From positions 27,488 to 91,487 of the forward strand of contig NZ_BMEX01000009.1 of the NCBI RefSeq assembly GCF_014637345.1: DNA of 64,000 nucleotides. The letters run 5' to 3'. The notes beneath the pieces were generated by a model. The model did no database searches, was not told the origin of the DNA, and saw only the letters and a program-made list of their open reading frames with translations. Positions 1 through 8,573 of this stretch are shown here, in pieces. The DNA is from Kroppenstedtia guangzhouensis. Lineage in GTDB: Bacteria; Bacillota; Bacilli; Thermoactinomycetales; DSM-45169. The position numbers and the translations under genes are program-made. The stretch's first letter is position 1. The number at the start of each line of letters is the position of its first letter.

Positions 1-27
1 CGGTGGCCCCTTTTTTATCATAATCCG

Positions 28-369
28 TCAGGAAGCCAATCCGTCTTTTTTCATGACGCGTGTCTGTTTCAAGGTGTCGGTCAACTCCATAAACCATTTC
101 TTGTCCTTGGTGGACAGGGCGAGATCGATAAAATTGAGGAGATGACCTTCCCGATCCGGCGGCATCTCTTCCAAGAGACGGATCCGGTCCGGGGTGCTGT
201 CAGAAATCTCACCGATAATTTTTTGGTTGTCCGATTGAGTCACCCGGATTTTCACGGTTCCTTTTTTTAAGTTGATCGACTCGATATATCCTTGGAACAG
301 CTCGTCTTTGTTCGTTTTTCCTCTTACCCAGTCTCCGTCCTGCATGTTGAAATGAAGGAGAGCTGTCAT
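28..369 (-). CDS. IDEAL-domain protein, hypothetical
   Basis: A 113-residue soluble protein. The C-terminal part (about residues 78-100) carries the run FIDLALSTKDKKWF, which fits the IDEAL domain, a short helix found in small Firmicute proteins. The N-terminal half is beta-rich and starts around QDGDWVRGK, like a small barrel. The reading frame extends 20 codons further upstream, but the ATG at 369 has an AAAGGTGG ribosome site at good spacing, so I start there. A promoter lies at 559-588, leaving a leader of about 180 nt with an inverted repeat at 501-539. The function is not known; IDEAL domains are often taken as protein-interaction segments. The stop lies near the window edge, and 1-20 may be half of a terminator hairpin. 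Confidence 0.8.
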   Translation of the reverse strand: MTALLHFNMQDGDWVRGKTNKDELFQGYIESINLKKGTVKIRVTQSDNQKIIGEISDSTPDRIRLLEEMPPDREGHLLNFIDLALSTKDKKWFMELTDTLKQTRVMKKDGLAS

Positions 370-558
370 GGTTATACACCACCTTTGAAGGGATGTCGAC
401 GTTTTCGCCGAACCGGGAACCATGGACATCGTTTGGGGTGAAAGGAGAGGATTTGTCCTTATGGGGGTGGGGGAAAGGGGAGGTTGTTCGCCGTCCCCCC
501 GAACTTAACCGAAAATTCCGGAATGGAATTTTTAAGTTCTTTTCACTTCTTTTGTAGA

Positions 559-588
559 ATTATAGTATTTCAAGACAGGGTGCGTCAA
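559..588 (-). promoter_or_regulatory. sigma-A-type promoter for the IDEAL-domain gene
   Basis: On the minus strand TTGACG (588-583) and TATAAT (564-559) are separated by 18 bp. Transcription would start near 552. An imperfect inverted repeat at 501-539 (arms GAACTTA/AAAATTCC with a 4-nt bulge) would fold in the leader of this transcript. On the plus strand the repeat is followed by a T-rich run, but no plus-strand gene ends there. Confidence 0.6.
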
Positions 589-667
589 GATGGAGCAGGG
601 CTTTCTCTTCGGTAGTTATTGGGAATCTATCATCTATGGTTTCCGATTCCCGGACCGGATATAACCC

Positions 668-1882
668 TTACTGGATAATTCCCAGGCGAAAGCCTTTAGC
701 AACAGCTTCCGGACGGTTTTTGGCATTCAGTTTTCTCAGGGTGGTCTGAGCGTACTCTGCGGCGGTATGCTCGCTGATATGGAGTATCTCGCCGATGTGT
801 TTGGTGGAGTAGCCGTAAGCGATCATCTGCAGGAGTTCCTGCTCTCTGCGGGTCAGCAGTTTGGAAGCGGGGGGGCTGGGGAAGAAGGGAGTGCTCTCAT
901 ACAGCTTGACCCGCAGTACCATGGAGACCCGGGCGACCAAAATCTCCAACAGATGGGAGCGTTGGGAATCCGGGGGATCGAAGGGTTTCCCGTCTTGGTC
1001 CAGCAGGAGAAAGCCCACAGGTTGCCTGTTTTCCCCGTACAGGGTGCAAGCCAGCAAGGAAGTCAGCCGAAACTGTTTTACATAATGGAGGGGAAAGAAA
1101 AGCTTGGCGTCCTGCAGATACATGGGTTTAGTCTCCCGGATGGCCCATGCAATTCCCGGGATGTTGGATTCCAATGCCCGAACTTGCCGCACTTCGGTGA
1201 GGTCCACCTGATAGGAATAGATGCCTTCCACGGTACGGGTGACGGAGGAGTACCAGAACAGGGCTCCCCGTTGAAACTGGGTTTTTTCCACGATAAATTG
1301 AACCGAATCTGTCAGCAACTCTTCCAGGGAGCGGGAGGTTAACAGCAGTTCATCAAAGCGGAGAATTGTCTGCCAGGGGGAGGGCAGGGAGTGGATGTCG
1401 GGACTTTTCCGGATCTCGTCGGGGAAAGTCCCACTTTCTGAAGAGCCAGTATTTTCTTTCGTGCATTCTTGATGGTAAACGGAGAAGGTCAGAGAGAGAA
1501 CCAAGGAATGAAGCCAGCGATAGTAAGTATGAATCTCAGGAAGATGCGGGTCTTTTAAGAGCAACTCCATGATGATTTCCTCAAAAATCCCCAGAGTGAG
1601 GATGATCCGGGCGTTGTTCAGGACGGACCGGCGCCGCCGGATCAAATGGAGGAACTTATTTTCAAATTCTTCGGACTGGGAGGGGATCATACTGATGTTT
1701 CGCATCAGAAAATGAAACAGCTCATGGATGGAGCGCTTTTCCTCTTCCGTTGCATGAAGAGTGGACAGTTTCACTTTCCAGTTGGCCAGACCTTCCCGGT
1801 AGCCCGAGTGGATCGTATCGATTATTTGTTGCAGTTCTTGACGAGGAATCAAAGGAGTGGTCAAAAAGGCTGGAATCTGCAT
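668..1882 (-). CDS. LuxR-type transcriptional regulator with GAF domain
   Basis: A DNA-binding regulator of about 404 residues. The last 60 residues form a LuxR/GerE helix-turn-helix (LTRREQELLQMIAYGYSTK, then SEHTAAEYAQTTLRKL). The middle third looks like a GAF sensor domain (QFIVEKTQFQRGALFWY onward, ending with GFLLLDQDGKPF). The N-terminal third is helical and unassigned. I chose the ATG at 1882, which has AAGAAGGGGG about 8 nt upstream; an ATG 19 codons earlier, at 1939, has no clear ribosome site. The domain architecture predicts ligand- or redox-controlled transcription, but neither ligand nor target can be read from the sequence. It is monocistronic, followed at 430-667 by the leader of the next minus-strand gene. 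Confidence 0.85.
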   Translation of the reverse strand: MQIPAFLTTPLIPRQELQQIIDTIHSGYREGLANWKVKLSTLHATEEEKRSIHELFHFLMRNISMIPSQSEEFENKFLHLIRRRRSVLNNARIILTLGIFEEIIMELLLKDPHLPEIHTYYRWLHSLVLSLTFSVYHQECTKENTGSSESGTFPDEIRKSPDIHSLPSPWQTILRFDELLLTSRSLEELLTDSVQFIVEKTQFQRGALFWYSSVTRTVEGIYSYQVDLTEVRQVRALESNIPGIAWAIRETKPMYLQDAKLFFPLHYVKQFRLTSLLACTLYGENRQPVGFLLLDQDGKPFDPPDSQRSHLLEILVARVSMVLRVKLYESTPFFPSPPASKLLTRREQELLQMIAYGYSTKHIGEILHISEHTAAEYAQTTLRKLNAKNRPEAVAKGFRLGIIQ

Positions 1883-2608
1883 CCCAACCGCCCCCTTCTT
1901 TGAATATTCTTCACTTTGTCCGGATGACAGGCTCTTCATCTTGAATGAAGTATATCAATATTAGGGTTCTTGATGAACCACGTGTTGGATGGGGAGATCA
2001 TGTGCTACCACGCGACCTTTGCACCCGTCGTGTCTTCCCCGGTCGCGCTCTGCCATCCAGCAACGGGGTGTAGCCTGTCTGTTCCAAATCTAACCATCGG
2101 GCAGGGCGAAGCCATATTACAAAGTATCACCAGAGGAAGAATGTTGCCCCTACCCCCCCTCCCGTAAAATTTCCCGCTGGGTAGGATGACAACCTTCATT
2201 CCAGGGCTTCAGCCCGTCTGGATTGTAGTACCCCTGTGGTGAAAAGGTCACTTTGGTAGGACCACGATCCCCTCCATTGCCCATTTTTGGTGAATCAACC
2301 CTGTCAAACGCATGAAATTGGAGTGCCCCCCTATGTTTATGGGGGTTTCTATTCCCCAATAAAGAGGGTTGCTGAAGAGTATGAATGATTATACAATTCC
2401 TGATAACACCAAAAAGGCCATTGATCTTTTGTCGGGTGGTAGTACACCCCCGACTGCTGTCAGTTATTTTGGGAAAAGGATCCAATGATGAAACGGGTGA
2501 GAGGCTGTCACCTTTAGAAGCCCTTTCCTGTAATCGCTTTCAAAGCGGGATCCGAGTCATGGATGGGTCGACGTCGTTTCCAGATCAAAACAGAATCCAA
2601 AGGATGGG
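1883..2608. other. Intergenic region without a recognised gene
   Basis: About 725 bases between divergent genes. Open frames here resemble nothing I recognise. The plus strand has a possible 35-codon frame at 2381-2488 (starts MNDYTIPDNTKKAID) with only a weak GAAGAG site. The minus strand has an open frame at 2150-2485 that is rich in G, P and H with no ordinary protein composition. It could be decayed sequence or structured RNA. The promoter of the DUF6230 operon must lie in its right part, but I cannot name convincing -35/-10 boxes. Confidence 0.4.
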
Positions 2609-3160
2609 GTGAATCTGTTGAGGTATCGCGGGAAGTTGTTTTGGTCCAGTTTGACGATTTCGCTGGCGCTTCTGATGGCTGTGGTCTCCGGTATCTATGC
2701 GGGGGGGGTGGCGATGGCCGTGCCCATAGCCGGCGTCGGGGGATTTACGATTGAGGCGGATCAGATCAACATCACAAAGTTTAAGCTCTTTCCCCATGTG
2801 GGGGAAACCAGTGAAAAAAAATCGGTCCCCCAGGTGGCCACTGAGATGGATGCCAAAATCAAGGGGTTGAAACTGTACAAAGATGTCAATGCGCCCGGGG
2901 GTACCAAATTCCGGATTATGATCACTGCCTCCGGGGAAGTCACATCCACCGGAATGGTGCTGGACATGACCCGGATCGCGGCGGACCATAATTTCAAAAA
3001 GCTGACTATCAAAGATAACTACTCCAATGATTTCCGTCGGAAATTTGAGATGAATGCACCGGTTTTGGTGTTGAAGAAGCCGAAGATCCAAGGACATTAC
3101 CTCTACAATAACAGCATTTCGCTACCGGGAATGAAACTGGAGTTGCACAAAATCAAGTGA
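2609..3160 (+). CDS. DUF6230 family exported protein
   Basis: A 183-residue protein with an N-terminal membrane segment or signal peptide (about residues 9-40, hydrophobic LTISLALLMAVVSGIYAGG then VAMAVPIAGVGG). A mostly beta domain follows. The motif FTIEADQINITKFKL at about residues 46-60 and the overall layout match DUF6230, a family I know mainly from Streptomyces and relatives, where it sits next to DUF6114, as here. The GTG start at 2609 follows AGGATGGG closely; a TTG three codons later is an alternative. The function is unproven. Some relatives carry automatic names such as cholesterol esterase, which should not be trusted. It is the first gene of a three-gene group. Confidence 0.75.
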   Translation: MNLLRYRGKLFWSSLTISLALLMAVVSGIYAGGVAMAVPIAGVGGFTIEADQINITKFKLFPHVGETSEKKSVPQVATEMDAKIKGLKLYKDVNAPGGTKFRIMITASGEVTSTGMVLDMTRIAADHNFKKLTIKDNYSNDFRRKFEMNAPVLVLKKPKIQGHYLYNNSISLPGMKLELHKIK

Positions 3161-3190
3161 TACTGGAAATATTGTGAAAGAGCCGTTCGA

Positions 3191-3286
3191 GAGTTGGGTT
3201 TCACATGAAGAGATTATGGCAGTTAAGAAGTCATGTGAAACCCAATCCCGGCCGACCTGGCCACCACTGATTCAAAAAAGTTTTCA
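3191..3286 (+). repeat. Dispersed ~100-bp repeat, copy 1
   Basis: A member of the five-copy family described under copy 3. The outer arms GGGTTTCACATGA (about 3196-3208) and TCATGTGAAACCC (3231-3243) form a perfect 13-bp inverted repeat. The 3' tail CCACTGATTCA is degenerate compared with copies 3 and 4. It lies between the DUF6230 and DUF6114 genes, just before the ribosome site of the latter. Confidence 0.8.
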
Positions 3287-3303
3287 GGAAGGAGTGATTC
3301 GGC

Positions 3304-3768
3304 ATGGGTGAGTCGGATGTGATGAAAAAAGAGGCGCCGCCCGGGACAGACCTGTCCAAAAGGGGCGCTAAAAAGGAAAGATCGGTGCACCGACCCCGAG
3401 CGGGATTGATATTGCTCATCCTGTCCGGGCTGTTCACCTTGTATATCCCGGTCCATTTGTACTGGCTCACCTTTGTTCCAGGTAACTTCGCCTTCACCGG
3501 AATCCTGTTCGGGGGTCTTTTGCTAGCCTGTGGCATCATCGGTTGGTTTATGCCCTCCTATGTTCGGGTTCTCGGTATCTTCGGGATCCTCCTCTCCATC
3601 CTCTCCCTGATGGGGGCCTTAGGCGGCATGGTGATCGGGATGCTGCTGGGAATCGTGGGCGGATGTCTTTGTGTAGCCTGGGATGGGGGGAAAAGCTTGG
3701 GCCAAGCTGGGACAGACGGGGGTTCTTCAGATGAAAAAGTGGAGATCCGGGAATCCGCCACCGGATGA
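3304..3768 (+). CDS. DUF6114 domain membrane protein
   Basis: A 154-residue integral membrane protein. After a charged cytoplasmic N-terminus (residues 1-35) it has about four hydrophobic segments: GLILLILSGLFTLYIPVHLY, FAFTGILFGGLLLACGIIGW, VRVLGIFGILLSILSLMGAL and MVIGMLLGIVGGCLCVAW. The arrangement and the upstream DUF6230 gene fit DUF6114, which is usually paired with DUF6230 in actinobacteria. The ATG is preceded by GGAAGGAGTG. A dispersed repeat lies in the short gap before it. The function is unknown; pairing with exported proteins suggests it anchors or exports them, which is inference. Confidence 0.7.
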   Translation: MGESDVMKKEAPPGTDLSKRGAKKERSVHRPRAGLILLILSGLFTLYIPVHLYWLTFVPGNFAFTGILFGGLLLACGIIGWFMPSYVRVLGIFGILLSILSLMGALGGMVIGMLLGIVGGCLCVAWDGGKSLGQAGTDGGSSDEKVEIRESATG

Positions 3769-3850
3769 TGGAAGCCGTTATCCAATTGAAAAAAAGTGGT
3801 TTCCCGTTCCCTGAACAGGGGATCTGCGGTACGCGGGAGGGGGAACGCCG

Positions 3851-4876
3851 TTGAAAAAAGGAAAGCTGTTTGTTGTTGTTTACTTGATCTTATCACTTCT
3901 CATGGTCTCCGTACCTTCCGTGTCCGCCGCCGGATCCGGGAAAACATCGGAAGCCCTGGTGATCCGCGCGGACCGGATTGAGTCCAAAGGGATGTTGCTG
4001 GGGCTGGGATCCGGTCATCATGGTTTGGTGTTGAAAATGAATATCGGACAATCCAAAATATCCGGAATGAGAATGGGCGGATCCTATTCCACCGGCCAGG
4101 GGAGTTGGGGGGTGAGCATGCAGGATCCGGGCCCTGTGACGATTCAGGGGTTGTCGTTGAAAGCCAGTGCCATTGGATTTAAAATCAAGCCGGAGGATTT
4201 TATCCGTTTTGATAAACCCTTGCAAATCGACTCCTTGATGCCCTCCATCGTCCTTCACGATGTGTATCTCCGTGTCGAAGGCATGGAGGCGGAGGAAGCG
4301 GCCATGCATTCCCTCGAGTTGGATACGCTGAAGGAAGTTTCGCTGGCACGGCCCAAAGGCGGCATCTGGATTGACTTGCGCAGCGGTTTTTCTTCCATGA
4401 GTAAATCTGAGGCGGAGGAAAAAATCAACGGGATACTCTCTGATGAACAGGAGAAAGAGATTGATGAAGATCCTGCTGCTCCCTCCAAAGAGAAAGAAGA
4501 TCCGGAGACAGGGGATGATGGGAAGGGAGGAGACGACGGTCACCCGGTGGAACCTCCTGAAGCAGGTGAGCCTCCGGCGGATGAGCCATCCCGGGATCCG
4601 GGAACTTCCCCCGATGATGGGGCACCGGATGGAGTCAAAAATGAAAAAACAGTGAAGCTGCACCGCTATTTCACTGCTCTGGAGATCGTGAATCAGGCGA
4701 AGAAGTATCAATCCAAGCTTACACTTCGGTATGGGAACAAAGAGTATGATGCAAAGAAGTGGGGCAGGATGGTCCTGATGCGGCGTTTATCCGGCACGGA
4801 AATCACAGTAATTGCTGAGGGAGCGGATGCCGGGGAAGCAGTCCAGGGGATGTCACAATTCTTGGGAGGGAAATGA
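3851..4876 (+). CDS. Secreted hypothetical protein with acidic linker, related to DUF6230 protein
   Basis: A 341-residue protein with a signal peptide ([20 protein letters not shown], cleavage near VSAAGS). The N-terminal domain contains [13 protein letters not shown], which parallels FTIEADQINITKF in the DUF6230 protein two genes upstream, so the two may share a fold. Residues about 200-265 are a low-complexity acidic, proline-rich linker. A compact C-terminal domain of about 75 residues follows. The TTG start follows GGGAGGGGGAACGCC. It is probably co-transcribed with the DUF6114 gene (80-bp gap) and ended by the terminator at 4908. The function is unknown; it is likely an envelope or surface protein. 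Confidence 0.75.
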   Translation: MKKGKLFVVVYLILSLLMVSVPSVSAAGSGKTSEALVIRADRIESKGMLLGLGSGHHGLVLKMNIGQSKISGMRMGGSYSTGQGSWGVSMQDPGPVTIQGLSLKASAIGFKIKPEDFIRFDKPLQIDSLMPSIVLHDVYLRVEGMEAEEAAMHSLELDTLKEVSLARPKGGIWIDLRSGFSSMSKSEAEEKINGILSDEQEKEIDEDPAAPSKEKEDPETGDDGKGGDDGHPVEPPEAGEPPADEPSRDPGTSPDDGAPDGVKNEKTVKLHRYFTALEIVNQAKKYQSKLTLRYGNKEYDAKKWGRMVLMRRLSGTEITVIAEGADAGEAVQGMSQFLGGK

Positions 4877-4907
4877 AGAAGTCGTCAGGGGCGTTTTGCA
4901 ACTGCGA

Positions 4908-4944
4908 CAGGAAAAAGGTTGCCTTCCGGGCAGCCTTTTTCCTG
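4908..4944 (+). terminator. Rho-independent terminator
   Basis: A long hairpin with arms CAGGAAAAAGGTTGCC and GGCAGCCTTTTTCCTG around a 5-nt loop, one G-T pair. The U-rich part lies in the 3' arm. It closes the DUF6230/DUF6114 group. Confidence 0.75.
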
Positions 4945-5139
4945 TGTTCATTTTCCGTGACAGTTGGATCTTTCCCATCTGTGGGGGTCCCTTTTTTTGA
5001 CTGGATCCCGAATTGGAGAAACCTCTGAAGGCAAAATCACGTTTAATGATGGTGATCTTCAGGCAGGCGGATCGGTGCCTGTCTTTTTTGATGAAGAGAA
5101 GGGGGAAGGGACGATGATTTTTCCAGCAGTCGTCTGTGG

Positions 5140-5145
5140 TATAAT
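5140..5145 (+). promoter_or_regulatory. Probable -10 box for the glycosyltransferase gene
   Basis: TATAAT preceded by TGTGG, about 95 bp before the glycosyltransferase start. No good -35 hexamer is at 17 bp, so this is a tentative promoter. Confidence 0.35.
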
Positions 5146-5239
5146 AAGGAGCAATTCCAATGAAGACGGACGATAAACGAAGGTGATTCCAGCCCAAACA
5201 CCGGTCACCGGTCCGGTGTGGGGGAAAGGTGGAACGGGT

Positions 5240-6418
5240 ATGATCGACCGAGCGACCTGGGCTGATCCCGCTCTCTTAAAGGTGGAAAAAGAGGCGTGTC
5301 CCGAGGGAAAAAAAGTCCTGATCGTATCGGAGAATTTTGGTTCAGGACATACGAAAGCCGCTGAAGCCCTGGCAAAAGGGCTTCAGCGGTCAAACCCGGG
5401 GGTTGAGGTCAGGGTCGTGGAATTGGGATGTGAGCTGCGTCCCCGGGTCAGCCGGATGTTGCTCCATTCCTATCTTTCGATGCTGGAGCAAGCTCCTTCT
5501 CTTTGGAAAATCATCTATGGGCGCCATCATTCCCGTGCTTTCCCCAAATGGGCGCAGTGGTGTCTTTACCGAACCCTGTATCCCCGCTTGTCCGATTATG
5601 TCAAACGGGAACAACCTGATTTGGTGATCTCCACCCATCCCTTCTCCAGTTCGGGAATGGCCCGGCTGAAAAGGAAAGGATATCCGGTGACTATTTGCAC
5701 CTTGATCACCGATTTTTCCGCACACGGTTCTTGGGTTCAGCCGGAAGTGGACCGTTACCTGGTACCTCATGTCGGGGTGAAGGAACAACTGACACAGATG
5801 GGAGTGGAACCGGGAAAGATTTATGCGACGGGGATCCCGACGGATTCCCGATTTTGGATGGAGCAGACCCGGGAAACGGCCCGACGTAAGCTGGGGCTCG
5901 ACCAGTTGCCGACCGTCTTGATACTGGGTGGGGGTATGGGGATGGGGCAAACTGACCGGCTGGTCAAGATGGCGGCTAAATGGAAGGATTCCATGCAGAT
6001 TCTGGTTTGTACCGGTCACAACCGGCGATTGAAAGAAAGTCTGGAGAGGGATCCCGGGCTTCAACACCCCCGCATCCGGATCCAGGGATTCACCGATGAG
6101 ATGCCGGACTTGATGGATGCGGCGGACTTGATCGTGTCCAAGCCGGGAGGCATGACTTGTTCCGAAGCCATTGCCAAGGGAAAGCCTCTGCTCATCTATG
6201 GTTCCATTCCGGGACATGAGGAAAGAAACGGCCGATTCATGGAGGAGCAGGGACTGGCGGAAGTGGTGGCAAATGATGATGGGCTGAGCGTCTGGTTCGA
6301 AAAGCTGTTGGCGGGAGACCCTTGTTTTGACCAACTCCGGGAGCGCATGTTGGAATGGAGGCAAAACATTCATCCCTCCCACAGTATTGAAGCCGTGCTC
6401 AACCTTTTGGCTCCCTGA
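5240..6418 (+). CDS. MGDG-synthase-type glycosyltransferase (UgtP/YpfP-like)
   Basis: About 392 residues, GT28/GT-B fold. The N-terminal half has VLIVSENFGSGHTKAAEALA, the glycine-rich start typical of monogalactosyldiacylglycerol synthase-like enzymes. The C-terminal half has VLILGGGMGMG and the donor-binding stretch DLIVSKPGGMTCSEAIAKG. Relatives transfer glucose or galactose from UDP-sugar to diacylglycerol, giving glycolipids for membrane and lipoteichoic acid anchoring. The donor and acceptor here are not certain. The frame opens at GTG 5183, but ATG 5240 with AAAGGTGG eight bases upstream is the better start. It acts at the inner face of the membrane. An envelope-polymer gene follows. 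Confidence 0.85.
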   Translation: MIDRATWADPALLKVEKEACPEGKKVLIVSENFGSGHTKAAEALAKGLQRSNPGVEVRVVELGCELRPRVSRMLLHSYLSMLEQAPSLWKIIYGRHHSRAFPKWAQWCLYRTLYPRLSDYVKREQPDLVISTHPFSSSGMARLKRKGYPVTICTLITDFSAHGSWVQPEVDRYLVPHVGVKEQLTQMGVEPGKIYATGIPTDSRFWMEQTRETARRKLGLDQLPTVLILGGGMGMGQTDRLVKMAAKWKDSMQILVCTGHNRRLKESLERDPGLQHPRIRIQGFTDEMPDLMDAADLIVSKPGGMTCSEAIAKGKPLLIYGSIPGHEERNGRFMEEQGLAEVVANDDGLSVWFEKLLAGDPCFDQLRERMLEWRQNIHPSHSIEAVLNLLAP

Positions 6419-6451
6419 TTTCATACCCCGAGGTTCATGTTTTTCTATATC

Positions 6452-6480
6452 TTGTTCTTTTCCCAATGGATGGATATAAT
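6452..6480 (+). promoter_or_regulatory. Sigma-A-type promoter for the O-antigen-ligase-like gene
   Basis: TTGTTC (6452-6457) and a perfect TATAAT (6475-6480) with a 17-bp spacer. It lies inside the upstream extension of the following open frame, which argues that translation starts downstream, at GTG 6521. Confidence 0.65.
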
Positions 6481-6520
6481 GCTGAGGGTACTGCAATTTT
6501 GGGATAAAGGGAGTCTTTTT

Positions 6521-7792
6521 GTGGATATGGGCTCGCATAAAGAGAGAAGTAATGAACGCTGGATGCAGTTGTTGGGAATCACCATTATTATATCACCGGT
6601 TTTTCCTGCGGTGGTGTTGTTGTTACTGGGGGTTGTCATCCTTTTCACGAACAAAGACAAATGGAATCTCCTCGGATGGCCGGAGCGTATTTTTCTCGGA
6701 TTTATGGTCTGGTCTCTGATCAGTTGGTTTTTCAATCCTTATCTCTTGATGGGTTGGTTGCCCGTCGGATTGATCCCAGTCTTGATGTTCGGTCTCTACT
6801 ATCTTCTTTCCCGCTGGGTCAAGGTAGGACTTAACTGGGATTGGCGGCGATTTCAGAAGTATTACCTCCAATTTTGGCTTTTTGGTATGTACGCGGCAGT
6901 TGTGACCATTCTACAACGTGTGGATTGGATTCCGACTAAAAAGTCCACTCTTTTTTATTTGCTGGGTTTTTATCCGATGCAACAGGCTGCATCCGTCCGC
7001 AGCATCGGCACCGCATCCAATTCCAACCTGGCTGCCGCCATGTTGATCTGCCTGGCTCTTCTCAGTATCTATGCTTCTTCGGTGTTGGTGGGTCGTTGGC
7101 GGAAGACCGGAGCTTTTGTGACCTTTGCCGTCATTTGCCTTGCCATTTGGTGCACCGGTTCCCGGGGGGCCTGGGTGGGCTTGGTGATCGGGCTTCTGAT
7201 CCAGGTCTGGATGACAGGAAACCGGAAACGCACCATCCTCCTGTTCCTCGGCTTGGTGATGCTGGGGCTGGTGATCTATACCAACCAAACATTGATTCCC
7301 AGGGAGGAGACCCTGTTTGCAACCGCAGAGGTCCGGATCTTTGTCTGGCAGAACTCCTTCCGGTTGTTTACGGAAAACTGGTTGACAGGTGTCCTCCCGT
7401 TACACTTCAGTTATCTGTTTGATCAGTTGACGGGGCGGTATCTGTTCCATGCTCACAATGTTTTTCTGGGAATGGCGACAGATTTCGGGGTGGTCGGACT
7501 CCTTTTGTTCCTCAGCTTGATCGTGGTCACCACCAGTCGGGCACGCCGCTGGCGAAAGTCCGCAAAAACCAAAGAGGAGAAGCGATTGGCGGGGGTGCTG
7601 ATCTCGATCATCTTTGCTCTACTCGGTCATGGAATGTATGATTATCCCATCCTTGCTCCCCAGATCGGTCTGATCTTTATGATCTCGGTGATTGTGATCC
7701 ACGACCAATATGAAAAATGTTGTCTCGGCCGGCCTGCCCGGTTGGGTGGGGAGGGACGGACCGCTTCGATGGCGAAAGGAAAGCTTGTCTGA
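6521..7792 (+). CDS. O-antigen ligase/polymerase-like membrane protein
   Basis: A multi-pass membrane protein of about 423 residues with roughly ten to twelve hydrophobic segments. It has the WzyC/RfaL-type signatures: TGSRGAWVGLVIGLL in the middle and HAHNVFLGMATDFGVVGLL in a late loop, where the histidine is typical of O-antigen ligases. In Gram-positive bacteria such proteins are thought to polymerise or ligate surface glycans. I start at GTG 6521 because AAAGGGAG lies 9 nt upstream and a promoter lies just before it; the open frame reaches back to 6437. It follows a lipid glycosyltransferase, so a role in cell-envelope glycan assembly is plausible. Confidence 0.8.
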   Translation: MDMGSHKERSNERWMQLLGITIIISPVFPAVVLLLLGVVILFTNKDKWNLLGWPERIFLGFMVWSLISWFFNPYLLMGWLPVGLIPVLMFGLYYLLSRWVKVGLNWDWRRFQKYYLQFWLFGMYAAVVTILQRVDWIPTKKSTLFYLLGFYPMQQAASVRSIGTASNSNLAAAMLICLALLSIYASSVLVGRWRKTGAFVTFAVICLAIWCTGSRGAWVGLVIGLLIQVWMTGNRKRTILLFLGLVMLGLVIYTNQTLIPREETLFATAEVRIFVWQNSFRLFTENWLTGVLPLHFSYLFDQLTGRYLFHAHNVFLGMATDFGVVGLLLFLSLIVVTTSRARRWRKSAKTKEEKRLAGVLISIIFALLGHGMYDYPILAPQIGLIFMISVIVIHDQYEKCCLGRPARLGGEGRTASMAKGKLV

Positions 7793-8399
7793 CATACATC
7801 CTTGGACCGAGGTGGAAAGTTTGAATGCCTTTTTCGCTCAGCTGTTCCGTCTCCGTCTGATCCAGCGCTGGAATCTGATGCGCAGTGTGATGCCGGAAAA
7901 TGTGGCGGAACACAGTTATCATGTGGCGGTATTGACCCATGCCCTGTGCACGATTGCCACGGAAATCTACGGTAAAGAAGTCCCGGTGGAACGGGCAGTC
8001 ACCCTGGCTCTTTTTCATGATGTCACGGAGGTGATCACCGGAGACATCCCCGGTCCCGTGAAACACCACAACCCCCGGATTCAGAAAGGATTCCGGGAGC
8101 TGGAATCTCTGGCGGCGGATCGCCTCTGCGATATGGTGCCGGCAGAGCTCAAGGACTGTTACCGGCCCCTGATCCTCAGCGAGGATCCCGAATTATATCG
8201 CTGGGTGAAAGGAGCCGATCTTTTGGATGGTTATCTGAAGTGCCTCACCGAGATCTCCGCCGGCAACCGGGAATTCATCGTGGCTCGGGATGAACTGAAG
8301 GAGCGGATGGATCAACTGCAAATGCCGGAGGTCGACTATTTTCTGGAACATTTCGCCCCCGGCTTTACCAAAACTCTGGATGAACTTTCGGGAGAGTAA
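7785..8399 (+). CDS. HD-domain 5'-deoxynucleotidase, YfbR-like
   Basis: An HD-superfamily phosphohydrolase of about 204 residues. Metal-binding motifs are visible: RWNLMRSVMPENVAEHSYHV (first His) and LFHDVTEVITGDIPGPVKH (HD pair), with a later Asp in KGADLLDGYLK. This pattern matches YfbR, which dephosphorylates deoxynucleoside 5'-monophosphates. The frame is open from 7710, inside the preceding gene. TTG 7785 with AAAGGA just upstream gives the usual family length; TTG 7821 is another option. The 8-bp overlap with the upstream gene suggests translational coupling. A terminator follows at 8407. Confidence 0.8.
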   Translation: MSDIHPWTEVESLNAFFAQLFRLRLIQRWNLMRSVMPENVAEHSYHVAVLTHALCTIATEIYGKEVPVERAVTLALFHDVTEVITGDIPGPVKHHNPRIQKGFRELESLAADRLCDMVPAELKDCYRPLILSEDPELYRWVKGADLLDGYLKCLTEISAGNREFIVARDELKERMDQLQMPEVDYFLEHFAPGFTKTLDELSGE

Positions 8400-8406
8400 A
8401 GGGAAA

Positions 8407-8428
8407 ACGGACCTCTGGGTCCGTTTTT
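8407..8428 (+). terminator. Rho-independent terminator
   Basis: Stem ACGGACC / GGTCCGT with a short loop and a T run. The same hairpin sequence occurs again at 15339-15362 after the ABC permease gene. Confidence 0.8.
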
Positions 8429-8479
8429 GTTTTGTCTGATCATGACATCCTGATCGGGGAGTAGACCTATAATTGGGTA

Positions 8480-8508
8480 TTTACAAAAGATTAGAGGTAG
8501 AGTATATT
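8480..8508 (+). promoter_or_regulatory. Promoter of the XRE-cupin/HMG-CoA reductase operon
   Basis: TTTACA (8480-8485) and TATATT (8503-8508) with a 17-bp spacer. The expected transcription start, near 8515, is right beside the palindrome at 8518-8540. Confidence 0.6.
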
Positions 8509-8517
8509 ATGTATCAA

Positions 8518-8540
8518 ATAATTCAACATAGTTGAATTAT
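8518..8540. promoter_or_regulatory. Candidate operator: perfect 10-3-10 palindrome
   Basis: Arms ATAATTCAAC and GTTGAATTAT are exact inverted repeats around a 3-bp centre. The site begins about 10 bp downstream of the -10 box, a standard place for repression. The first gene of the operon is an XRE-cupin regulator, so autoregulation through this site is likely, although untested. Confidence 0.65.
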
Positions 8541-8573
8541 AAGAAACTCGAGAAGCGTTGGCGAAAAACAACC

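Noticed and set aside
767..1342. Plus-strand open frame of 191 codons inside the LuxR gene
   Set aside because: It lies entirely opposite the GAF-LuxR gene, which has clear domains; this is a GC-driven shadow.
2150..2485. Minus-strand open frame rich in G, H and P
   Set aside because: No recognised family and no good ribosome site; kept only as an intergenic note.
2381..2488. 35-codon plus-strand frame
   Set aside because: Weak ribosome site and no recognised similarity; not listed as a gene.
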